Assembly: GCF_964340395.1 (NCBI RefSeq)
Contig: NC_135555.1
Span: forward strand, 25,837,725 to 25,897,724
Source of the DNA: Glandiceps talaboti
Taxonomy: Eukaryota > Hemichordata > Enteropneusta > Spengelidae
Length of the DNA: 60,000 bases
Direction: 5' to 3'
Shown: one piece after another, positions 12,035 to 24,830 of the stretch
Position numbering within the stretch: the first letter of the stretch is position 1
Layout of the letters: the number at the start of each line of letters is the position of its first letter
Made by a program: the position numbers and the translations under genes
The notes under the pieces: model-generated
What the model was told of the DNA's origin: nothing
What the model saw: only the letters and a program-made list of their open reading frames with translations
Databases searched by the model: none

Positions 12035-12332
12035 CTTATCACTGAAAAGGAAGAATAAATCATACAGACTAACACGTGTTAAGCTTCTGAATAAAAACTC
12101 GACATATACGGAGAAAATGGAATACACTGCAAACAATAGCAACTGTTAAGATAACCAGTTTGGGTCACGTGACTGAACATAAGCGATAAATAGTATGATT
12201 GATTGGACGTACTGGGGCAGTTATGGAAAGCCTGAGCGTAAGGTCTTGATCAGGAACACTTTACTTTTTATTATTTATGTTCAAATATATGAAAGTGCAC
12301 GTGGTTTGTGTATGTATTCAAGAATATAGAAT

Positions 12333-12879
<547 letters not shown>

Positions 12880-12972
<93 letters not shown>
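12880..12972. repeat. (AT)n(GT)n microsatellite
   Basis: About 65 bp of AT dinucleotide followed by about 26 bp of GT dinucleotide at the right end of the foldback repeat. Confidence 0.95.
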
Positions 12973-12974
<2 letters not shown>

Positions 12975-13034
12975 TATATATTTCACGAAACCTGAAAAAA
13001 ACAAATAACCACGATAAAAATCTTACTGACAGTG

Positions 13035-13190
13035 ACACATTTTATCGTCTGACTCAAGAAAATCTTACCAATAGCTATATTTGTAATAATACATAGCAAT
13101 GTTAATAATATATTTGTTGAGCTAGACGATAAAATGTAGCAATGTTGGTAAGATTGTTGTTGAGCCAAACGATAAAATGTAGCACTGCTG
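13035..13190. repeat. Small inverted/tandem repeat in the last PKD2-like intron
   Basis: The left segment cattttatcgtctgactcaa, with aatcttaccaa, is inverted downstream as ttggtaagattgttgttgag and ccaaacgataaaatgt. The gayaaaatgtagca segment is also repeated in tandem about 44 bp apart. It resembles a degenerate miniature foldback element. Confidence 0.6.
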
Positions 13191-13322
13191 GTAATATTTC
13201 TGTCAATCCACACGATGTTTTGTTTCAGCTTTCGTAACTGTGATTGTATACTAGATGCCCTATATTAAGCTGTCTTAGCATGGTGAACATTGACGTACCT
13301 ATCTACATGTTTTATGTTGCAG

Positions 13323-13465
13323 GTACACAGGTGAATAATGGAAAGATGGCATTGCGAAAACTAGATGCAGTGTTGGACAAATTAAATCACCTGAATGATG
13401 GTGATGATAAGCAGGTGAATGAAATGTTAACAATGTTAGGTCGATACCAGGGGAAGCGAGATTAG
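13323..13465 (+). CDS. PKD2-like channel gene, last coding exon
   Basis: The exon follows acceptor ttatgttgcag, enters in phase 1 (G + GT gives Gly) and runs in frame to a TAG at 13463-13465. It encodes a short hydrophilic tail: GTQVNNGKMALRKLDAVLDK, then LNHLNDGDDKQVNEMLTMLG and RYQGKRD. The leucine spacing suggests a short helix or coiled coil. No EF-hand and no long C-terminal coiled coil, as in vertebrate PKD2, can be seen, so the cytoplasmic tail after S6 is short (roughly 80 residues). It is the natural 3' end of the channel gene. Confidence 0.85.
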
Positions 13466-14264
13466 AAATACTGCACAAGGAAAACGATTATTGAATGAGT
13501 GCAAGTGTAAAAAGTTGTAATTGTTTAATATAATGTAATATTATATTATCACGTAGATTTAGATTTTAAGTATTCCCATTGGGTGTTAATGTTTGTAGTC
13601 ATGGCTACCCTCTGCTACATCTGAGTTCTACAGAGGAGGATTTCATACAGAATGTGCAGAGATGCATATTCTGCACGTATTGGATACAGATTGTTGCCAA
13701 TTCAAAATTGTAATCGTTTTCATGGTTATGTATTCTTTCCTTCAAGCGTGTACAACGTACACGTGGTTGTTCTTTTTACACTAGTGTACAGCCATCAACG
13801 CGCTTGTGTCAAGTTACGGCTATAGTAAAGAAATTGTCATGTTCTAAATTGGTCTTCAAAGCACAGTCATACTTCTATCTACGTAACTAACATTGACACC
13901 AAAAGACAGAGTATTTAGAATTTGAGAGATGACAATGTTTTGGAAACCACTAACTATGGCTTGCACTGCAATAGCTTAACGTAACCTTAGTAATGACTTT
14001 ATGCTCGCCAATAACATATCACACTTCATACATATATTAAAGTGTGTCAGGTAGAAATCCTTGCTACATTATGGAAAGTTAACCTTTTTGCTTTAAACTT
14101 TGTACTATTTAAAATGCTTTCCCTGTTTTTGCTTTCTTTTCGTTTGTCGGTTTTATCCATTAGTGATTCAACTTTTACTGTGTTTCTTTGCTGCAATGTA
14201 TTTATAGTCTTTCGTATATTAATATAGCACTCTAATGCAACTTCCCTCATGAATATCAAATAAA
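13466..14264 (+). other. Probable 3' UTR of the PKD2-like gene with AATAAA at 14259
   Basis: About 800 bp follow the stop codon with no further reading frame of note and no tandem array. The first good AATAAA polyadenylation signal is at 14259-14264. UTR extent is inferred from this signal only; an earlier non-canonical signal is possible. Confidence 0.45.
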
Positions 14265-14363
14265 AATTATACATAGAAAAGTTATGAAAACATTGCGGTT
14301 CACTACTCTTACAAAGATTGTTGTAAACCTTTATATATAGCTCTGATATTTTGTATAAAATAG

Positions 14364-14684
14364 GATATTTTACTACGTTCTTTTACTATGCTTTTACTAT
14401 ATTTTTACTATTGTTTTACTGTTTTACTGTGTTCTTTTACTATGTTCTTTTACTATGTGTTTTTACTGTTATTTTACTATGATTTTTACTGTGTTCTTTT
14501 ACTGTTCTTTTACTATGTTCTTTTACAGTTTTTACTGTTTTTTACTGTTTTAATATGTTATATGGTCTACTGTGTTCTTTCACTGTTTTTACTGTTATTT
14601 TACTATGATCTTTTACTGTTCTTTTTTTACAGTTATTTTACTATGTTCTTTTACTATGTTCTTTTATTTTTTTTACTGTTTTTA
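14364..14684. repeat. T-rich degenerate array (ttttactatgttc type), left part
   Basis: Irregular repeats of ttttactgt, ttttactatgttc and similar. The same motif reappears at about 18862-18925 on the far side of the LINE, so the retrotransposon interrupted one array. Confidence 0.85.
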
Positions 14685-14817
14685 CTATTCATATTCATAT
14701 TCATATTATGTACAGCTTTGAAGGCTAAAAGCCTATGAGCCGATCAAAGGTAAAAAAAAAATCAAATGTTCAACAGTCCATAGTCCAAAGTTCCACGAAT
14801 AGTAACATGTATATAAA

Positions 14818-17800
14818 TCAAACACTATCCAAGTTTATGTTAATGATGTATTTGTATTCAGCCCAGTGACTGTCTAGAGTGTTTTTGAAAGAGTTGATAG
14901 TATTCGCTGTAACAATTTTTGTTGGCAGTTTATTCCATGCATTGATGATCCGGTTTGGAAAAAAGTTGGCACGAGTTGACTTCTGACACAAAGACTTCCG
15001 AAGTTTCAATGGGTGGCCTCTCGTGGCACTATGTGTTTCGCATTGGAAAAAATGCTGGTTCGCAGAGTATTTACCATGAAGATACTTCCATACTTCTATC
15101 ATATCGCCCCGCATCCTTCTGTACGACATACTGGGAATATCTAAGCGTGTCAAACGTTCACTGTAGCTCAGGTCTCTCATTCCTCCAATTAATTTTGTTG
15201 CTCTCCGTAACACATTTTCAATTAAATTGCAGTCTTTAACAAAACGTGGTGACCACACAACATTGGCGTACTCTAAATGCGGACGCACAAGGGCAATGAA
15301 GAGTCTTTTCAGTGATTCTTTGTCTAGATATGTGAATGATCTTCTAATTAAACCGAGTATCTGATTTGCCTTATTTGCTTGTTTCTGTACATGAGGAGAA
15401 AATTTCAGTTCTGTATCAACGAAGACACCAAGGTCCTTTTCTAATAAAGTTGTCTCAAGTGCAGTCTGTGTGTTTCCACTGTCCATGGTGTACTGGAAGC
15501 TTGTGTTGTTATGGCCCATATGCATGGTTTTACATTTAGAAGCATTGAACTTCAATTGCCATTGATCAGACCATGTCATTAAGTTGTCAATGTCATGTTG
15601 GAGCATCTCACAATCAGCTGTAGTTTGCACTGTTCTGTATATCTTGGTGTCATCAGCGAACATAAGACAGGAGCTATGAAGGACTGAGTCAGGTAGGTCA
15701 TTGATAAAACAAACAAAAAGAACAGGACCGAGGACACTGCCTTGGGGAATTCCGCTAGTTACTGGAGCCCATTTTGATGAAAAACCATTTATTAGTACTC
15801 TTTGTTTACGATTTGAGAGAAATTCTTGAATCCAAGAGAGCACTTTACCATCGATTCCATATGCCTTTAGTTTGGAAAGAAGTCTTGCATGAGGTATAGT
15901 GTCAAATGCTTTTGCAAAGTCTAGATATATGATGTCGACAGGTTTGTTTTCATCAGATGATTGTGTCCAGTGATCAAGTGCAGCAAGTAGATTAGTAGTA
16001 CAAGAACGGCCACTTAGAAAACCATGTTGACATGGTGATAACAGAGTATTTTTATCCATGTGTTCTATGACACTGCTTCTTATTAACTTCTCCAATACTT
16101 TGCATATTACACTTGTCAAGCTAATTGGTCTATAATTACTAGCATCTGATTTACTACCCTTCTTGAAAATAGGTGAGACATGTGCTTCTTTCCATGCAGT
16201 TGGAACTGTACTTGATGATATTGAACTTCTGAAAATGATGGATAGGGGTGTGCATATGACACTAGCTGTCTCTCTCAGGATTCGTGGGTGTAGACCATCT
16301 GGACCAGCTGATTTACTGCACTTTAACTGTGACAGTTCTTTGTAGATGGACTCTCTTGTAATTAGAATATCTGTGAGTTTTGATGTGCATGTAGTTGGCC
16401 TAACGACATAAGGCATGGAAGTGAGATCTTCTTTAGTAAACACACTGCTAAAGAATTTATTTAATACTTCAGCTTTTTCTTTGTCTGTTGTTGCAATTCC
16501 TTTCTCTGTATGAAGGTCACTGATTCCTGAATGGGTTTTCAGTTTACTGTTTGCATATTTGTAGAAAGCTTTCGGATTGTTTTTTACTTCTTTCGCTATA
16601 TTTTGCTCAAAGTCTCTGACTGCCTTTCTGCATAACCATTTTGCTTGATTTCTTGCCTTAGCATATTCTTTATAATCTTTAATATCCCTGGTGGTACAAA
16701 ACTTCTTGAAAGCACAGTGTTTGGTTTTAACTTTATCCATTGCTGTTTTGTTGAACCACATAGGGTTTCTCTTGGTGGGTGATGTCCTGGGTTTAGATTT
16801 AGGTATACATGCAATGATAGCCAAGTTCATTTTGTCCATAAAGATACTCCACATTTCTTCAGTGCTTTTATGACCAAGGATCTTTTCCCATGAAATCTCA
16901 GCAAGTTGTTGTCTCATCCTGTTAAAGTCTCCTTTGTCATAAATGAAATGTTCACGCCCAATTACTGTATCACAGGGGTAACAGTTAAACTTAAACTTGA
17001 GCACAACATGATGACTCTTGCCAATAGGTGATAGATATTCAATACTGTGTGCCATAGCCTCTTCATTGGTAAGTATCAGGTCCAAGATGTTTGGTTGACA
17101 GTTTGGCCTATAGTGAGTTGGCTCTTGCACATGCTGATATAGAAAACAGTTTCTAAAAGATTCCAAGAGAAGTGCTGCATCAGTACTTGAGTCACGTGTG
17201 GTTGTAAAGTCAGTCCAGTTAATACTTGGAATATTGAAGTCACCAACTATCAGTATATGAGACGCACTAGTAGAAGAGCAAATGTGTTCCAGTGAGCAAC
17301 TTAGGCGAGAATTATTTTCATGGTCACTGTTAGGAGAGCGATAAACACAGCCGATTAGTAATCGATCACCTTTTAACAGCTTTATATCACACCAAACACT
17401 TTCGGTGAAGTTAGCACATGACTGTTCTTGACTGTAATTACTGCTTTCAATGACTTCTTGACGAATAAAGCTACACCACGACGCATAGATTCAGTATTAC
17501 AAAATATATCATAACCGTCAATTACTAGCTCCGCTACATGAAGTGGTGTTCTATGTGATTTTGGTGCAATTTCAGTCAAACAAATGACATCTGGTACATG
17601 TGATTTGATAACGAATAGAAGTTCCGAACGTTTGTTCAATATATTATCAACATTTGAATAAATTACTGAAAGACTATTTACATCTTGTTTCATGTTGTTT
17701 ACACTTCTCTGACATCTTGGTCTATTGATCTGTGTGTGTTGATCACTATGCCATTCCGGATGATCCATTTTGACATCTCTCCTCTTGCTGTCGATTCCGC

Positions 17801-17837
17801 TACCCGATGCTGTTTTTCTATCACCAAGGCTTTCCAA
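14818..17837 (-). pseudogene. LINE ORF2: AP endonuclease + reverse transcriptase (one frameshift)
   Basis: The ORF2 polyprotein nicks target DNA and reverse-transcribes the element RNA at the nick. The endonuclease part starts with SLSVIYSNVDNILNKRSELL, has the catalytic-Glu region VICLTEI, then VYRSP and IVGDFNIPS, and ends with KSHHVV. The RT part shows YRPISLTSVICKVLEKLI, the primer-grip region SGIPQGSVLGPVLFVCFIND and the catalytic CLMFADDTKIY (FADD form of YxDD). A thumb region and a C-terminal tail to the stop at 14818 follow. The frame from 17837 runs to 17382, but the continuation (VWCDIKLLKGDRLL) is in another frame, so a frameshift lies between about 17395 and 17465. From there the frame is open to the end. 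The start overlaps the ORF1 end. Confidence 0.9.
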
Positions 17838-18714
17838 TGATCTCTCTCTAAAGGGGTTAGATCTGCTCTAATATTAATACCTGCATACTGTCCTTCTTTG
17901 TGTTCACTTAACTTTCTGGCTGCCTTTATAAGATTGTGTTTGATGTGTGAACTGGGAACTACAGCTCTGACAGGTCTGGGTTTGTCGGATGACCTCTTAC
18001 CCAATCTCACAACATTACTGAAGGATACTGGGTCATCTACATGCAGAGCTTCAAGGCATAAACCTTGGATATAATCTTCATCAGCAGCTTTTCTGACATC
18101 ACCATTCTCATCGGTGCATTCTGGTACGTTGAAAAACAACACATTAAGCTTTCTAGACTCTCTATCCTGCATTTCCATCATGCTTCTAGTAGCTGCAGAA
18201 TCGATACAATGGTCTAAGTTTTTTTCGAAGCAATCGTTGTTTCATCTTGGTCAGTTTTGAGACTATCATACTTGGTGTTAACAGATGCAAGACTATCTTC
18301 TATGACTTTGAAACGTTCTTCAAACTCATTTCTAAGGGCACCGATGTATTGCTGGCATTTAGTTTCAATTAGTTGGGACGTCTTGACAGCTGTCACGGCT
18401 TCTTCATTACAATTAACACAGTACCAATGCAGCATGGACTCACTTCTGTTTATGACAGAGTATGTGTCTTCAGATAGTTTAGAACAACTGAGACAGACCC
18501 ATTTGTCGCATCTTTCGCATTCAATCAACTTATCATCTGGGTTCGGAAACTGTATGAGACAAAACTTACATATGAGTGTGTCTGTCTCCTCTACCGGATC
18601 CGACTTTGGGTTTTTTGATGTCTTACTACGGGCGCCGCCATCTTGGATTGTTGACTGTGGTGACGACGTGGATCCAGTTCTCTGTTTGTTTCTAGTTGAT
18701 GGTTTGTTTGGCAT
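17699..18714 (-). pseudogene. LINE ORF1 with PHD-type zinc finger (one frameshift)
   Basis: The first part (18714 to about 18220) starts MPNKPSTRNKQRTGSTSS. It contains a Cys/His cluster, CKFC, CERC, CLSC and HWYCVNC, with PHD/RING-like spacing, then a probable coiled coil. A one-base slip in an A-run near 18223-18229 moves the frame. The second part (18181 to 17699) has RKLNVLFFNVPE and DEDYIQGLCLEALHV, resembling the RRM-like and C-terminal nucleic-acid-binding domains of LINE ORF1 proteins. ORF1 proteins bind the element RNA. PHD fingers in ORF1 are known from CR1-group elements. Confidence 0.8.
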
Positions 18715-18861
18715 TTCTTCTACGTTGTCTAAGTAACTGTACCTTCATGAACTGTTTCGTTGAGTTTTGAGTTCAAACTATGGCAAACTGGAGTAGTAAG
18801 TACCATATATTTGCAGAGTGCATTTGGATTGCGATTCACTTCGTCCCATTTTCAACTCGTA

Positions 18862-18925
18862 CTATGTTATATGATCTTCTCCTGTGTTCTTTTACTATGT
18901 TCTTTTAATATGACATTTTACTATG
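18862..18925. repeat. T-rich array, right part (interrupted by the LINE)
   Basis: Reads gtgttcttttactatgttct and similar, the same low-complexity family as 14364-14684. Confidence 0.75.
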
Positions 18926-19090
18926 TTGAACATGCATCACATTGTGTAAAAAACAAATCATCGCCATGTACGTATTCACATATGATAGACTAGAATATTC
19001 GTGAACTTTCTCGTTCAAACACTTCCAATTAGAGAACTTTCTAAATTCGAATGAGCAAATGTATATATGTTATGGCACATCTCACATTAC
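18926..19090. other. Unassigned spacer
   Basis: Short stretch between the T-rich array and the 33-bp minisatellite. Nothing recognisable. Confidence 0.6.
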
Positions 19091-20545
19091 AGGTATTGAT
19101 ATCTCACAGCATATAGTCAAGTACTGAGGTCATATCCCACACCATACAGTCAAGTACTGAGGTCATATCTCACAGCATACAGTCAAGTACTGAGGTCATA
19201 TCTCACAGCATATAGTTAAGTACTGAGGTCATATCCCACACCATACAGTCACGTACTGAGGTCATATCTCACAGCATATAGTCACGTACTGATGTCATAT
19301 CTCACACCATATACACACATGTAGTCAAGTACTGAGGTCATATCCCACACCATACAGTCACGTACTGAGGTCATATCTCGTAGCACATAGTCACGTACTG
19401 AGGTCATATCTCACACCATATAGTCAAGTACTGATGTCATATCTCACACCATATAGTCAAGTACTGAGGTCATATCCCACACCATATAGTCACGTACTGA
19501 GGTCATATCTCGTAGCACATAGTCACGTACTGAGGTCATATCTCACACCATATAGTCACGTACTGAGGTCATATCTCACACCATATAGTCAAGTACTGAG
19601 GTCATATCCCACACCATACAGTCACGTACTGAGGTCATATCTCGTAGCACATAGTCACGTACTGAGGTCATATCTCACAGCATACAGTCAAGTACTGAGG
19701 TCATATCTCACAGCATAGAGTCAAGTACTGATGTCATATCTCACAGCATACAGTCAAGTACTGATGTCATATCTCACACCATATAGTCAAGTACTGATGT
19801 CATATCTCACACATGCAGTCAAGTACTGATGTCATATCTCGCACCATACAGTCAAGTACTGAGGTCATATCTCACACCATATAGTCAAGTACTGATGTCA
19901 TATCTCACACTATACTGTCAAGTATTGTGGTCCTATCTCACACCATACAGTCAAGTACTGATGTCGTATCTCACAGCATACAGTCAAGTACTGAGGTCAT
20001 ATCTCACAGCATACAGTCATGTACTGAGGTCATATCCAATACCATAGAGTCAAGTACTGAGGTTATATCTCACACCATACAGTCAAGTACTGAGGTCATA
20101 TCTCACAGCATGCAGTCATGTACTGATGTCATATCTCATACCATAGAGTCAAGTACTGAGGTTATATCTCACACCATACAGTCAAGTACTGATGTCACAT
20201 CTCACACCATACAGTCAAGTACTGAGGCCTTATCTCACAGCAGAGTCAAGTACTGATGTCATATCTCACACGATATATTCAAGTACTGAGGTCATATCTC
20301 ACAGCATACAGTCAAGTACTGATGTCATATCTCACACCATACAGTCAAGTACTGAGGTCATATCTCACTTGATATATATTCAAGTACTTAAGTCATAGCT
20401 CACACCACAGAGTCAAGTACTTAGGTCATGCCTAACACCATACATTCAAATACAGGTGACATTTCTCACACTACAAAGTAAATTTCCGAGGTCATATTTC
20501 ACAGCATACAATGAAGTACTGGAGTCGTATCTCACATGATACATT
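19091..20545. repeat. 33-bp minisatellite (about 44 units)
   Basis: Units read gtactgaggtcatatctcac followed by a(g/c)catacagtcaa. Variants include gaggt/gatgt, ctcac/cccac and catata/catgca. The array degenerates from about 20350 to 20545 at its right end. The unit is divisible by three and keeps frames open for about 100 codons. Confidence 0.95.
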
Positions 20546-20754
20546 CAAGAGTTGAGATCACTATTCATAACATGCTGTCGATATGATATGTATTTACAAA
20601 ATGCAATTAGTATATTCTCAAAAATCACCGCACTTTTCCTCAATTCGGAACAGTCTATATAAAGATTGTACTTTGACACGATTAGTATATTGCTGGATAG
20701 TAAAATTGTAAATATTTTAACAAGGGCAAATATGAATAAATGTCCCATTGAAAA

Positions 20755-20755
<1 letters not shown>

Positions 20756-20811
<56 letters not shown>
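20756..20811. repeat. (GAT)n trinucleotide microsatellite
   Basis: About 19 uninterrupted gat triplets. Confidence 0.98.
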
Positions 20812-20812
<1 letters not shown>

Positions 20813-21213
20813 TCCTCAGTGTATTGAATGACATTGATAGTGACATTAATGAAAGTGACAGTGAGAGTAGTGAAAAAAGCACAAAGTGATACTGAGATTT
20901 CAGAGTTATTACACTGGGTTACTCGGTCAGGGAGAGTGTATACCACATGGAAATCACAATATCAATTATGAACAAAGAATAATGTACCAGTAAGTGTGGT
21001 GATATTTGTGCAATGCAGGAATATGTGTCGTATAATCAAATTCATTAAAGGGACAGTGTCTGTAACTTGATGATCTTTATTCAATACTTTTGTTCAGTGT
21101 CAAGTGCAGTTTCTTGTTCTACTCCTTAAAACATGTTGAAATACCCTGTATTTGGCTTGTCAACACATCCTGTATATGTGTTTATTATATACATAGACCC
21201 TCATATTCCCAAG

Positions 21214-21278
21214 GTGTGACGTCAAAGTATAGTAATATGAAATCCATATATTTCATATACTATACTTTGACATCACAC
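21214..21278. repeat. Inverted repeat, 28-bp arms
   Basis: The left arm gtgtgacgtcaaagtatagt plus aatatgaaa pairs with the right arm tttcata plus tactatactttgacatcaca, with about 8 bp between them. One or two mismatches. It may be a miniature foldback element. Confidence 0.8.
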
Positions 21279-22110
21279 TATAGTAATATTTATTAATGTA
21301 TGTAATGTATTATTTGTAAACATCATCAACCTGTACAGTTACGATGTTGTTGTTTGAAAATATGGTTTCCTTGCTATTCATGGATTGCCGAAAATCGACC
21401 ATCATCATCAGTTTAAACAGTGAACAAGTACACCTTTTTTTGAAAAATCTATCGCCTTTCGTACAGCCACTAATGTACGTAGACACATGCTAATATCAAA
21501 ATCGTAAAAACTTCCAGTTTTGATAGTTGCCCAACGCAGTGAAATCGTTGTCCATTAAATTCAATATATTTTTTGATCGACTTTTGATAATGTGTTTTTG
21601 AAAATTGCAGAATGTTTTCGAAATTTTAATTTGCCAGTGTTGATGTTTTTAGCATATGACTCTGAGCCGAGTTATATGCGTAACCAGTGTAGTAGGCATC
21701 CGTTCGTTAGTCAGTCTCTCGATAAGACTCGTTTTTTCCGGTGAAAGTGTCTATATTTTATCAAAGAATTAAACACTGCTCTTGACAAACGTCCCGTCGT
21801 TGGTAAAATGTTCCTACCTGAAAGTCTGTGTTGTAATTTTGATCTCAACATATACGTTAGTAAAAGTAGCGACGGCAGCACTCGCAATGGCGATTACATT
21901 CTGAAAACTAAATGAACATTACAGCTGGGCGCAGTTGCCCCATCACTTCAGAAAATTAATGCGCGTTCAGCGTAAGTTTGAGAATATTTTAGTTTAAAAT
22001 TGCCACTTTAATAGAACAAAATAGTGGGTCTATGTATATAATAAATAAATAATCTCTTGGTATTTCTCATTCGTGCTACATCATCTCGGACTATTGGCTT
22101 GGAGGGAAAC

Positions 22111-24830
22111 GGCCGATATACATTCTAATAACCATGGTAACATTTTCCAAACTGTACATTCTAATAACCATGGTAACATTTTCCAAACTATATGTTCTAA
22201 TAACCATGGTAACATTTTCCAAATTGTACGTTCTAATAACCATGGTAACATTTTCCAAACTATACATCCTAATAACCATGGTACAATTTCCAAACTATAC
22301 CTTTTAATAACCATGGTAACATTTTCCAAACTGTACATTCTAATAACCATGGTAAAATTTTCCACACTATACATTCTAATAACCATGGTAACATTTTCCA
22401 AAGTATACATTCTAATAACCATGGTAACATTTTCCACACTATACGTTCTAAAAAACATGGTAATGTTTTCCAAACTACACATTCTAATATCCATAGTAAC
22501 ATTTTCCACACTACACATTCTAATATCCATAGTAACATTTTCCACACTACACATTCTAATAACCATAGTAACATTTTCCACACCATACGTTCTAAAAAAC
22601 ATGGTAATGTTTTCCAAACTACACATTCTAATAACCATGGTAACATTTTCCAAACTATATGTTCTAATAACCATGGTAACATTTTCCAAACTATACCTTA
22701 TAATAACCATGGTAACATTTTCCAAACTATACCTTATAATAACCATGGTAACATTTTCCAAACTATACCTTATAATAACCATGGTAACATTTTCGAAACT
22801 GTACATTCTAATAAACATGGTAATATTTTCCAAACTACACATTCTAATAACCATGGTAACATTTTCAAAACTATATGTTCTAATAACCATGGTAACATTT
22901 TCCAAACTATACATTCTAATAACCATGGTAACATTTTCCAAGCTATACCTTATTATAACCATGGTAACATTTTCCAAACTGTACATTCTAATAACAATGG
23001 TAACATTTTCCAAACTATACATTCTAATAACCATGGCAACATTTTCCAAACTATACATTCTAATAACCATGGTAACATTTTCCAAACTATACCTTATAAT
23101 AACCATGGTAACATTTTCCAAACTGTACATTCTAATAACCATGGTAACATTTTCCAAACTATACATTCTAATAAGCATGGTAACATTTTCCAAAGTATAC
23201 ATTCTAATAACCATGGTAACATTTTCCAAACTATACCTTATAATGTCCATGGTAACATTTTCCAAACTACACATTCTAATAACCATGGTAACATTTTCCA
23301 AATTGTATGTTCTAATAACCATGGTAACATTTTCCAAACTATACATTCTAATAAGCATGGTAACATTTTCCAAACTGTACATTCTAATAAACATGGTAAT
23401 ATTTTCCAAACTATACCTTATGATAGCCATGATAACATTTTCCAAACTATATGTTATAATAACCATGGTAACATTTTCCAAACTATACATTCTAATAACC
23501 ATGGTAACATTTTCCAAACTGTACATTCTAATAACCATGGTAACATTTTCCAAACTATACATTCTAATAACCATGGTAACATTTTCCAAACTATACATTC
23601 TAATAACCATGGTAACATTTTCCAAACTGTACATTCTAATAACCATGGTAACATTTTCCAAACTATACATTCTAATAAGCATGGTAACATTTTCCAAAGT
23701 ATACATTCTAATAAGCATGGTAACATTTTCCAAAGTATACATTCTAATAACCATGGTAACATTTTCCAAACTATACCTTATAATATCCATGGTAACATTT
23801 TCCAAACTACACATTCTAATAACCATGGTAACATTTTCCAAATTGTATGTTCTAATAACCATGGTAACATTTTCCAAACTATACATTCTAATAACCATGG
23901 TAACATTTTCAAAATTATACGTTCTAATAACTATGGTAACATTTTCTAAAATATATCTTATAATAACCATGGCAACATTTTCCAAACTATACGTTCTAAT
24001 AACCATGGTAACATTTTTCAAACTATACCTTATAATAACCTTGGTAACATTTTCCACACTATACCTTATAATAACCATGGTAACATTTTCCAAACTATAC
24101 CTTCTAATAACCATGGTAACATTTTTCAAACTATACCTTATAATAACCATGGTAACATTTTCCAAACTGTACATTCTAATAACCATGGTAACATTTTCCA
24201 AACTGTACATTATAATAACCATGGTAACATTTTCCACACTACACATTCTAATAACCATGGTACAATTTCCACACTATACGTTCTAATAACCATGGTAACA
24301 TTTTCCACACTACACATTCTAATAACCATGGTACAATTTCCACACTATACGTTCTAATAAGCATGGTAACATTTTCCACACTATACATTCTAATAACCAT
24401 GGTAAAATTTTCCACACTATACGTTCTAATAACCATGGTAACATTTTCCACACTATACGTTCTAATAAGCATGGTAACATTTTCCACACTATACGTTCTA
24501 ATAACCATGGTAACATTTTCCACACTATACGTTCTAATAAGCATGGTAAAATTTTCCACACTATACATTCTAATAAGCATGGTAACATTTTCCAAACTAT
24601 ACATTCTAATAACCATGGTAACATTTTCCACACTATACATTCTAATAACCATGGTACAATTTCCACACTATACGTTCTAATAACCATGGTAACATTTTCC
24701 ACACTACACATTCTAATAACCATGGTAACATTTTCCAAACTACACATTCTAATAATCATGGTAACATTTTCCACACTATACGTTCTAATAACCATGGTAA
24801 CATTTTCCAAACTATACGTTAATGATCATG
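22111..24830. repeat. 36-bp minisatellite (about 75 units)
   Basis: Units read ataaccatggtaacattttc followed by caaactatacattcta. The palindromic octamer accatggt is preserved in most units. Variation is at aaact/cacact, acatt/acgtt/acctt and aacc/aagc. Divisible by three, it keeps both strands open for more than 700 codons. Units with accttataa are interspersed with acattctaa units in patterns that recur over about 0.4-0.6 kb. The right part (from about 24230) is rich in cacact variants. Confidence 0.96.

Larger units (their letters stand above)
14685..18860 (-). mobile_element. CR1/L2-like LINE, nearly full length
   Basis: A non-LTR retrotransposon of about 4.2 kb on the minus strand. Order in its own sense: short 5' region (to about 18715), ORF1 (18714 to 17699, frameshifted), ORF2 (17837 to 14818, frameshifted), then a 3' end with ggcttttagccttcaaagct and a short (TATGAA)n tail at 14687-14708. 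A 3' microsatellite instead of poly(A), a PHD-type ORF1 and an AP endonuclease plus reverse transcriptase ORF2 are all characteristic of the CR1/L2 group. Both flanks are the same T-rich array (14364-14684 and 18862-18925), so the insertion borders are fairly well defined. Only about two frameshifts across two ORFs suggest a relatively young copy. Confidence 0.9.
20546..22110. other. Intergenic stretch with (GAT)n and a hairpin, no gene seen
   Basis: AT-rich sequence between two minisatellites. It includes a (GAT)n microsatellite at 20756-20811 and a hairpin at 21214-21278. The open frames are short and unsupported. No splice-bounded coding segment is recognised. Confidence 0.6.

Noticed and set aside
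16596-16814. Short frames overlapping the LINE on either strand
   Set aside because: Shadows of the ORF2 reading frame.
22073-24286. 700-codon frames on both strands (TFSKLYILITMV and ENVTMVIRMYSL repeats)
   Set aside because: Both strands are open because the 36-bp unit is divisible by three and lacks stops. The array explains both.
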